Of a stretch of 64,000 bases of DNA, positions 58,901 through 64,000 are shown piece by piece. Made by a program: the position numbers and the translations under genes. Source of the stretch: JAITVM01 sp031551135 (GTDB taxonomy: Bacteria > Bacillota > Clostridia > Lachnospirales > JAITVM01); the NCBI GenBank assembly GCA_031551135.1, contig JAVBOA010000002.1, forward strand, positions 62,001 to 126,000, written 5' to 3'. Every line of letters begins with the position of its first letter. Positions within the stretch are counted from its first letter, which is position 1. Below the pieces are notes generated by a model. The model had not been told where the DNA came from and made no database searches. It saw only the letters and a list, made by a program, of their open reading frames with translations.

Positions 58901-59353
58901 CCTCAAAATATTTTTTGCAACGGGTCCGCTCAAGCATGCGCTCAAGGCTATCAGCCCTTTGCTGTATTTACGCAGGATTTCCAAATCAACACGCGGTTTA
59001 TAATAATATCCTTCGGTAAAGCCGATGGAAACGATTTTTAATAAATTTTGATATCCCTCGTTATTTTCTGCCAAAAGCACTAAATGATAATAAAAGTTCT
59101 CTTTTACATTATCTTTATTTCGCCTGTCGCCAGATGCGACATAAACCTCACAGCCAATAATCGGCTTTATCCCATTCTCAAGAGCTTCTTTATAAAAATC
59201 AATTACGCCGTACATAACGCCGTGGTCGGTAATAGCGACACTATCCATATTCAATTCTTTTGTGCGTGAAATTATTTCTTTAATCTTCGCGGTCGAATCT
59301 AAAAGGCTATATTCTGAATGCAAATGCAAGTGCGTGAATTTTATATTTTCCAT
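55922..59353 (-). CDS. dnaE: DNA polymerase III alpha subunit
   Basis: A 1143-aa family C replicative polymerase. N-terminal PHP domain (TNLHLHSEYS-type start HLHLHSEYSLLDS, SVAITDHGVMYG, LIALSACLSGPVAK), then the catalytic palm with GPGRGSAAGSIVAYSL and PDIDIDFCYERR (the catalytic Asp pair). QEQVMQIVRDLGGYSLGRSD and the HhH region follow. A C-terminal OB-fold (VKVGGLITSKSIKYTKNNKA) completes it. The length and domain order fit DnaE of low-GC Firmicutes, which works beside PolC in lagging-strand synthesis and repair. SD AGGGGG precedes the ATG at 59353. Confidence 0.96.
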   Translation of the reverse strand: MENIKFTHLHLHSEYSLLDSTAKIKEIISRTKELNMDSVAITDHGVMYGVIDFYKEALENGIKPIIGCEVYVASGDRRNKDNVKENFYYHLVLLAENNEGYQNLLKIVSIGFTEGYYYKPRVDLEILRKYSKGLIALSACLSGPVAKNILRVSYEKALETAIMYNEIFGQNNFFLELQDHGIDEQKIVVSQILKISEETKIPLVCTNDTHYIYQEDYKAHDVFLCIQTGKTIQDEDRMSYGTDQLYLKSPEEMAKIFPFAKEALENTYKISKRCNVTIEFNNYKLPKFKIKDNQDSFEYLQNLCLEGLKFRYGELTENLEERLNYELNTIKEMGFVDYFLIVWDFIKYAYDNGIIVGPGRGSAAGSIVAYSLRITNIDPIKYDLLFERFLNPERISMPDIDIDFCYERRQEVIDYVVEKYGAEKVAQIITFGTLAARAAIRDVGRALDVPYATVDIIAKMIPMELGITIEKALQMNPELNNIYENNEEIKKLINMSLRLEGLPRHASTHAAGVVICNEPVTEYVPLNQNDGIITTQFTMTTLEELGLLKMDFLGLRTLTVIRDTVSEIKRNYNIDIDFDKMSYDDPNIFDMISLAKTDGVFQLESPGMKSFMKDLKPRNIEDIIAGISLYRPGPMDFIPKYVYGKNHKDNIKYTHPKLEPILKQTYGCIVYQEQVMQIVRDLGGYSLGRSDLVRRAMSKKKTEVMAQERNNFIYGMGDEIPGCLKNGIDKESAEKIFDEMTDFAKYAFNKSHAAAYAVIGYQTAWLKYYYPVEFMAALLTSVISGSNTKVAEYILESKKMGIELLPPDVNKSYENFSVSGKSIRFGLAAVKNVGRQAIRAIVNERKNGEYKTFTEFINRVEQRDLNKRCLESLIKAGAFDSMGKKRRQLMNSYKKLLDGINNTRKNNVEGQLDFFSIINVNIYTDDFIDVPEFNKREMLNMEKEVLGIYVSGHPLDSFREYLIQKTNTISIDLMADSQSRKNDGEKVKVGGLITSKSIKYTKNNKAMSFLTVEDLYGVMEIILFPNVHEKFNPILVENIFVIIEGVINGREDEDYKIICNDLSVIEEEKEKLWLKIPADKEIDTKEIIDTMKYFQGSTKVMIYDEKERRKYLVDEKYWIRIDDLLLHKLRQILGEANVIISRK

Positions 59354-59401
59354 ACCGTCCCCCTGTTAATTTTGAATCAAATCATTAATCAATACAGTAT
59401 A

Positions 59402-59516
59402 ATACTATTTTCAATATTAAGGATAGAAAAAAATATTTCATTTCGCGCTTGAAGCATTGCGCGAAACGCTCCGCTGTGAAAAATTTTTTTCTACTTAATC
59501 TAAATGAAAATAGTAT
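59402..59516 (-). repeat. Family A palindromic repeat, long form
   Basis: ATACTATTTTCAATATTAAG to CTAAATGAAAATAGTAT. It lies just upstream of dnaE and downstream of the PadR operon. Confidence 0.9.
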
Positions 59517-59534
59517 AACATAAATATTAATCAG

Positions 59535-59602
59535 AAAAAATCCCAAAGAGTTTACGATTATCAAGCAGAAACTGCCAACAATCCAAGACTTTGGGATTTT
59601 TA
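59535..59602. terminator. Bidirectional terminator of the PadR operon
   Basis: AAAATCCCAAAG and CTTTGGGATTTTT are complementary across about 40 nt, with T-runs outward on both strands. It ends the DUF1801 gene transcript on the minus strand. Confidence 0.6.
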
Positions 59603-59631
59603 TGAGATGCAATTTATTTTGGTTTCATCCA

Positions 59632-59967
59632 TCAATTACTATAAAGCTCTACATTAAACTTTACCATTTCCGATATTAAATCATGCGGAATTTCCTCTTT
59701 CATTGGAATTCTAATCGTGCCTTTTGAGGTTTTATATTTAATCCTATCTGCGAAAAACTCAATAGCTTTCGGGCCGGGGTACAAGCCGATATGATTTTTA
59801 AGAACCGCAAAATGAATAATATTCTTTTTTAAATAAAATGTCGGCATTTGATAAGAAATTTTTTCGATGGATTCCGGTGCCGCTTCTTTTATTGTTTTAC
59901 GAATTTCCTTCAAAACAGGTTGAATTTCTTCCGGCTGTGCATTAATATACATGTCAATCGGTGTCAT
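59632..59967 (-). CDS. DUF1801/YdhG-type protein
   Basis: A 111-aa cytosolic protein of the YdhG-like fold. PEEIQPVLKEIRKTIKEAAP, SIEKISYQMPTFYL, HIGLYPGPKAIEFF and GTIRIPMKEEIPHDLI are the family blocks. Relatives (for example Fra/YdhG in Bacillus) have been called frataxin-like iron chaperones, though that role is not general. The start is the ATG at 59967, with AAGGA 9 nt upstream; an ATG three codons earlier overlaps that site. It lies 5 nt after the membrane-protein gene, the last of three in the PadR operon. Confidence 0.78.
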   Translation of the reverse strand: MTPIDMYINAQPEEIQPVLKEIRKTIKEAAPESIEKISYQMPTFYLKKNIIHFAVLKNHIGLYPGPKAIEFFADRIKYKTSKGTIRIPMKEEIPHDLISEMVKFNVELYSN

Positions 59968-59972
59968 GTTAA

Positions 59973-60563
59973 TCATTCCTTTACAATTTTTACGTTTTTA
60001 AGTATTATAGCACTTACAGGAATGATTATCCAGCCAATCGCCCACCATTTTAATGCCATTGAAGAAATTAATCCTCTGAAAATCAATGTATGACTATAAA
60101 TTCTGTTTATAAAGAGACCTACAAAAACATAAAATAACGGCGTTATGGCAATAATTTTATTCGATAATTTTATGGACGATAAAGCAATCGCCGTAACGGG
60201 AATGATTACCCAAGCAATATCCCATAAATTAAACATAAATCCCAAAAGACAATAAACAAACGGCGTTAGTGCGATTATCATTGAATTGCTGAATATCAAC
60301 CGGTATTTCGGCTCTTTATCCAAAACTTTATAATTGGAATTCTGGCTTCCCGAAATCTCATCTGCCAAAAAATTAATGTCCCCGAGCTCGCCGCGCGCCT
60401 TCAAAAAAGCTTCATTAAAAGTCAATCCACGCTTCATTTCCTCGTCCACTTTGTCGATTAAATTCACAACGATTTCTTCTTTGTCCATAGTAACATCATT
60501 AGAATTCACTTTACCTTTAAAAGCATTATCTACAAAATTTCTTATTTCTGATTCAATATTCAT
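59973..60563 (-). CDS. Membrane protein with permease-prefix-like N-terminus
   Basis: A 196-aa protein. The soluble N-terminal part (1-75), EIRNFVDNAFKGKVNSNDVT with DKVDEEMKRGLTFNEAFLKA, resembles the small permease-prefix or DUF1700-type helical domain common in PadR-linked genes. Four hydrophobic segments follow, two with near-repeats (WDIAWVIIPVTAIALSSIKL and WWAIGWIIIPVSAIILKNVK). PadR plus such a membrane protein is a frequent pair in Clostridia. Function unknown; envelope sensing or regulation is only a guess. Confidence 0.7.
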   Translation of the reverse strand: MNIESEIRNFVDNAFKGKVNSNDVTMDKEEIVVNLIDKVDEEMKRGLTFNEAFLKARGELGDINFLADEISGSQNSNYKVLDKEPKYRLIFSNSMIIALTPFVYCLLGFMFNLWDIAWVIIPVTAIALSSIKLSNKIIAITPLFYVFVGLFINRIYSHTLIFRGLISSMALKWWAIGWIIIPVSAIILKNVKIVKE

Positions 60564-60627
60564 TTTAACAACCCTTTCAAATTATTATCCATATATCTTT
60601 TATAATTCCGTTTATTTTGAAATTGTT

Positions 60628-60957
60628 CTACTGTATTATTTTATCCATTATGGATTTTATAAGATTCCATTCCAAAATATTATTCTCAAATTTTTGCAAG
60701 CCCTCCGCTGTTATTTTATAATATTTTCTTCTGCCTCCCTGAGTTTCATCACCCCAATACGATGTAATATAATTTTCATTTTCCAATCTTTTCAAAGCCG
60801 AATACAAAGAGGTTTCTTTTAATCCATATTGATGTTCGGTTATTTCAAATATAGATTTAAAAATTTTATATCCATAAGTATCTTCTTCCGAAAGAATTTT
60901 CAAAATAATCGTGTCAATATGCCCTCTTATCAAATCTGAAGAAAGAGAATTTTGCAT
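60628..60957 (-). CDS. PadR-family transcriptional regulator
   Basis: A 109-aa winged-helix protein. GHIDTIILKILSEEDTYGYK, LKETSLYSALKRLENENYIT and GRRKYYKITAEG are the PadR signature. The C-terminal helix for dimerisation is short (subfamily with a reduced C-domain). First gene of the operon, with its own palindromic operator upstream at 60985-61003. Probably represses the membrane-protein and DUF1801 genes. Confidence 0.92.
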   Translation of the reverse strand: MQNSLSSDLIRGHIDTIILKILSEEDTYGYKIFKSIFEITEHQYGLKETSLYSALKRLENENYITSYWGDETQGGRRKYYKITAEGLQKFENNILEWNLIKSIMDKIIQ

Positions 60958-60984
60958 ATCTGCCTCACATTCTATATTTCGTTA

Positions 60985-61003
60985 TACTACGTTTGTCGTA
61001 GTA
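60985..61003. promoter_or_regulatory. Candidate PadR operator
   Basis: TACTACG, TTTGT, CGTAGTA: 7-bp perfect arms just upstream of the PadR gene, near the expected -10 (TATAAC on the minus strand). Confidence 0.7.
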
Positions 61004-61052
61004 ATAAATAAATATACGCTGAAAAATTATTACTGTCTGAAAAAAATCTGTA

Positions 61053-61093
61053 TAAAAAAAACTTGAACAAAATTATTTTAATCTTGTCCAAGT
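61053..61093 (-). terminator. Terminator of the amidase gene
   Basis: On the minus strand ACTTGGACAAGATT is answered by ATTTTGTTCAAGT, then TTTTTTT. Confidence 0.82.
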
Positions 61094-61102
61094 CAATATT
61101 TA

Positions 61103-63196
61103 TTATCTTGCCGGTTTATAGGTTTCGAAAACTTTCATAATACCGCTGTAAATACCTTCTGCGGCTTTTTGTCTATATTCAGGTGTAGATAATAGAGCTG
61201 CGTCGTGTGCATTACTAACGAAGCCGATTTCTAATAAAGCTGCCGGAACCGTAGTTTTTTGAACAACAGTATACGCAGTTTCGGTAATTCCCCTGTTATT
61301 GGAGCCAAGCGCGTTCGAAATCGCATTTACCATAATTTGCGATAATTCTTTGCAGGAAAATCCCAGCGCGGAGTCATTCGAATGTCTGTAATAATAAACG
61401 TCTGTACCATTAGCAGATCTATTGGTACTTGAATTATTATGTATCGAAAGAAAAATATCTCCGTTACGGTTTGCAAAATAAGCTCTTTCTGCCAAAGGCA
61501 TTTTATAGTCTTCCGTTTTTGTGAAATACGCTTTCAAATTAGGGTTTGCATTAATTAAGTCATAAACCCTGTTTCCGATATCTGTATTTAAATCTTTTTC
61601 TCTAAGCCCGTTACCTACTGCGCCGGGGTCTTCTCCGCCGTGTCCGGGATCCAAAATAATAATCATAGGATAAACTTCTTTTGGAGGCTTAAGATAAATA
61701 TAATAATTATTTGTGTCTTCATTAACTTGACAAACAACTATTTTGTTTTCATTAATTGTAATTTCCGTGTTTCCGCTATTATTAGAAATACTAAACGATT
61801 CAACATATTCTGAATCCACCGAATATCCGCCGTTTTTATAAATAGAGGAAAAATCGCTTCCTAAATTCAAAATATATTTATTTTTATTGTACATATCATT
61901 GTGCTGAATCTGAGAAATATTTATCGGTTTTCCGCTTACTTTTTTCAGAGCAATTCTTCTGTTCGCCGCATCATAAGTCACATTATCAGAATAAACTGGC
62001 GATGTATCTTGGGTTGGCTTTGGCTCTTCCGGTTTCGGCTCTTCCGGCTGCACCGGTTTAATATAATTCGGAGCTTCTACTTCAACGCTTATCAATTTTC
62101 TGTCTATCGAATAATGAACCATAAACGACGATTGTTCAAACATTTCTATCATAATTCTAACCTTCGGCAAAGCGGAATCAATTGATTTTATGGTCATCGC
62201 TTTAATTAATCTGTTGTTGAATGTCTTTGTAATAGCCATTGCGTCCGATAATGTACAATTTTCCACTTCTAAAACCAGATTCGAACCGCTGGAAATCGAT
62301 TTTGTTATTTTGCTCAAGCTGTTAGTAAAGCTGAAATTTATAACATTGTCTTTAATTTCATAATTAGATAAATTAGTTTGAACATAATTTGTCGGTTCTA
62401 AAACTTGAATACTCAAATCCTTTACTTTTGTATTTACTTGATTTATATACGACGGTTCTTCTTCTGTTGTATTTCCCGGGTTTGGATTATTTTCTTCCGG
62501 CTTTGTTTCTTCCGGTTTAGTTTCCTCTGGCTTTGTTTCTACCGGCTTTGTTTCCTCTGGTTTAGTCTCTTCTGGCTTTGTCTCCTCCGGTTTAGTCTCT
62601 TCTGGTTTAGTCTCTTCAGGCTTTGTCTCTTCCGGTTTTTGTTCGGTGTTTCCTTCGATTTCGTTAGGTTTTGTATCGGTATTCAAATTATCGTAAACCA
62701 CATCTTCCAAAGTAGTTGTATCAATAATTTCATCAATAAAAGCCGTACGTGTTTTTTTATCCCAATCGACCCTAAGCCCGAGCGTCTCGCCGATAGCTCT
62801 TGCCGGAATCATCATTCTGTTATCTATTATTTTTATCGGAGTTTTTAATGCCACAGTTTGGCCGTTAATTTTAATTTTATCATCATTGGATTTAAAGACA
62901 ACCGTCTGATATTTGTATTTTACAGTAGTTTCTTTTGTTTTCGAGTTAAAATTAACTGTTGCTCCAAGGTCTTCAAAAATAGTCCGCACAGATGCGTATA
63001 ACGAATTTTGATAAATAATAGTGTTTAGGTAACTGTCATTCATCAGTCTCTCATTAACATAGAGATTGATTGATTTGGGATCGAACAGATATTTTTTCCC
63101 ATCGATAATGTAGGTGTTAGTTTTGGCGTATACGCCCGTTGTAATCAAAAATGACGACATCAAAGACAGCAATAACACTTTATTGCATCTTTTCAT
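61103..63196 (-). CDS. Exported N-acetylmuramoyl-L-alanine amidase with stalk, repeat and AMIN domains
   Basis: A 697-aa peptidoglycan hydrolase that cuts the amide bond between MurNAc and the stem peptide. Signal peptide about 1-24. Copper-amine-oxidase-N-like stalk about 30-155 (NSLYASVRTIFEDLGATVNF, RMMIPARAIGETLGLRVDWD). A flexible arm of tandem EETKP units (about 180-240). Two AMIN-like wall-targeting segments (about 255-375 and 400-500). Then Amidase_3 (about 512-697): ILDPGHGGEDPGAVGNG with the zinc His, EKDLN with the zinc Glu, FLSIHNNSS with the second His, and the catalytic Glu in ALLEIGFVSN. SD GAGGAGG precedes the ATG at 63196. The length of the repeat arm may vary between strains. 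Confidence 0.93.
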   Translation of the reverse strand: MKRCNKVLLLSLMSSFLITTGVYAKTNTYIIDGKKYLFDPKSINLYVNERLMNDSYLNTIIYQNSLYASVRTIFEDLGATVNFNSKTKETTVKYKYQTVVFKSNDDKIKINGQTVALKTPIKIIDNRMMIPARAIGETLGLRVDWDKKTRTAFIDEIIDTTTLEDVVYDNLNTDTKPNEIEGNTEQKPEETKPEETKPEETKPEETKPEETKPEETKPVETKPEETKPEETKPEENNPNPGNTTEEEPSYINQVNTKVKDLSIQVLEPTNYVQTNLSNYEIKDNVINFSFTNSLSKITKSISSGSNLVLEVENCTLSDAMAITKTFNNRLIKAMTIKSIDSALPKVRIMIEMFEQSSFMVHYSIDRKLISVEVEAPNYIKPVQPEEPKPEEPKPTQDTSPVYSDNVTYDAANRRIALKKVSGKPINISQIQHNDMYNKNKYILNLGSDFSSIYKNGGYSVDSEYVESFSISNNSGNTEITINENKIVVCQVNEDTNNYYIYLKPPKEVYPMIIILDPGHGGEDPGAVGNGLREKDLNTDIGNRVYDLINANPNLKAYFTKTEDYKMPLAERAYFANRNGDIFLSIHNNSSTNRSANGTDVYYYRHSNDSALGFSCKELSQIMVNAISNALGSNNRGITETAYTVVQKTTVPAALLEIGFVSNAHDAALLSTPEYRQKAAEGIYSGIMKVFETYKPAR
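62480..62650 (-). repeat. Coding tandem repeat (EETKP units) in the amidase
   Basis: A 15-bp unit repeated about 11 times, translating to EETKP with one VETKP. Synonymous third-base changes differ between units. It is a flexible spacer and not a CRISPR array. Confidence 0.9.
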
Positions 63197-63333
63197 ATTT
63201 TACCTCCTCATTAGTAACGTAAAGTCAACATTTTTTTCTAATTATTAGGTTTGCAAGCGTCTGATTTTAAAAAACTACGATAAACAAAATAATAATCATA
63301 AAACTCTTATATTTGTGACAAAATAGTTATATA

Positions 63334-63368
63334 ATACTATTTCTATTCTTCCGAAGTGGAAATAGTAT
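63334..63368. repeat. Family A repeat, shortest form
   Basis: ATACTATTTCTATTCTTCCG, then AAGTGGAAATAGTAT (35 bp): little more than the two ends. Confidence 0.65.
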
Positions 63369-63405
63369 AAAATCCTTTTATCATAATTTCTATATTTTTT
63401 AAATA

Positions 63406-63519
63406 ATACTATTTTCATTTTGATAAGTAGAAAAAAATTTTTCACAGCGGAGCGTTTCGCGCAATGCTTCTAGCGCGAAATGAAATATTTTTTTCTATCC
63501 TTTATAATGAAAATAGTAC
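63406..63519 (+). repeat. Family A palindromic repeat, long form
   Basis: ATACTATTTTCATTTTGATA to TTATAATGAAAATAGTAC. Inner TTTCGCGC/GCGCGAAA stem. The last base differs from the other copies (C for T). Confidence 0.9.
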
Positions 63520-64000
63520 AAGCAATGAATGATTTATCTATAAAAAGCTGCCGTTTTCTAAATTTTCGGCGCTTTCGTCGGCGATATAAATCTAATTGCA
63601 ATTTAAAATCAATAAAAATTTATAAAAGAATTTTGTTTTCTTTCGAGCGTAGATTGTTTTAAAAACAATTTATAAAAATAACATTTGTAAGAAAGAAGTT
63701 TCAAATATTATCTTCTTAAATTGTTCTTTCGGTAGAAAAACTATTTCAAACATTTTATTAACGCTCTGCTTTGTTAAAAAATCAATTTTTAAAGAATAAT
63801 TTTGTGTCAATTAATTCAGAAAGATGTCAAAAATATTAATTTATATTTAACATCTCATTAATATTTATTAATTCAAAAGAAATTCCTGTTTAGAATCTAA
63901 AAAATTAAAATACTGAATTATTCGGTTTTATTGCATTTTACCATAAAAATCATCTTAATAAAAGAATAAAAAAATATTTTATGTATAAAATATAATTAAT
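63520..64000. other. Gene-free AT-rich end of window
   Basis: No frame with a ribosome site, no recognisable RNA and no further repeat copy were found. An open frame at 63480-63662 starts inside the family A repeat and is not credible. Confidence 0.6.

Noticed and set aside
59385..59612. 75-aa open frame on the minus strand
   Set aside because: Covers a family A repeat and a terminator; no start signal.
62480..62650. Regular short repeats that could suggest a CRISPR array
   Set aside because: They are 15-bp in-frame EETKP codon repeats without spacers, inside the amidase gene.
63480..63662. 60-aa open frame near the right edge
   Set aside because: Starts inside a family A repeat; no ribosome site or family resemblance.

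Overview
The window is AT-rich Firmicutes DNA, almost certainly from an anaerobic, spore-forming member of the Clostridia. Evidence for this: Shine-Dalgarno sites of the AGGAGG type, frequent TTG starts, pyruvate:ferredoxin oxidoreductase, rubredoxin and a K+-dependent membrane pyrophosphatase (anaerobe), YqfC/YqfD and an alpha/beta-type small acid-soluble spore protein (spore former), and SLH-, Cna-B- and stalk-domain surface proteins (Gram-positive wall). I cannot name the genus. No rRNA, tRNA, CRISPR array, prophage or transposase gene was seen.

Layout. 1-5.2 kb: rsmI (cut by the window edge), trmN6-like methylase, a likely 193-nt small RNA with its own promoter and terminator, and nifJ. 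5.2-10 kb: repeat-rich gap, a GNAT acetyltransferase, a truncated ybaK, and a Ca2+/Mn2+ P-type ATPase behind a yybP-ykoY (Mn2+) riboswitch. 10-16 kb: three secreted or surface proteins, a DUF3795 protein and an AraC/GyrI-type regulator. 16-18.8 kb: a BlaI/BlaR1-like pair with operators, in which the sensor has an unusual extracellular domain. 18.9-21.4 kb: a decaying locus with an ABC permease relic, a LysR regulator, a 2-hydroxyacyl-CoA dehydratase activase, and only the C-terminal tail of the dehydratase partner. 21.6-25.7 kb: FGGY kinase and an ABC-2 exporter.

25.7-42.8 kb is the most interesting block. Divergent arms share a promoter region at about 29.1-29.3 kb. The left arm holds a LacI regulator, a YcjS-like 3-dehydrogenase and glycerate 2-kinase. 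The right arm holds a sugar-binding lipoprotein, two permeases, a UgpC/MsmX-like ATPase, a GH13_18 phosphorylase, YcjQ-like and YcjR-like enzymes, an SGNH acetylesterase and a GH63/MGH1-type glycosidase. A ROK kinase and GntR regulator follow. This is a rearranged and extended version of the E. coli ycj cluster. The glycerate kinase and the GH63 enzyme point to a glycoside of glycerate (glucosylglycerate or its gulo/3-keto relatives) as substrate, feeding glucose-1-phosphate and 2-phosphoglycerate into glycolysis.

43-64 kb: a DsbA-like protein, yqfC-yqfD, an SLH-GH18 protein, hppA, a spore protein, a sortase-substrate-like Cna-B protein, rubredoxin (46 aa), pfkA-pyk, dnaE-azlC-azlD, a PadR operon, and a cell-wall amidase.

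Overlying all this is a dense set of small palindromic repeats. Family A (about 114 bp; 12 long and 5 internally deleted copies) has ends ATACTATTTTCATT/AATGAAAATAGTAT whose arms carry matched substitutions. Families B and C are rarer, and B hosts nested A copies. One 356-bp element (D) has long inverted ends. Family A copies supply the stop codons of at least two proteins and abut others, and they sit inside the glycoside operon.
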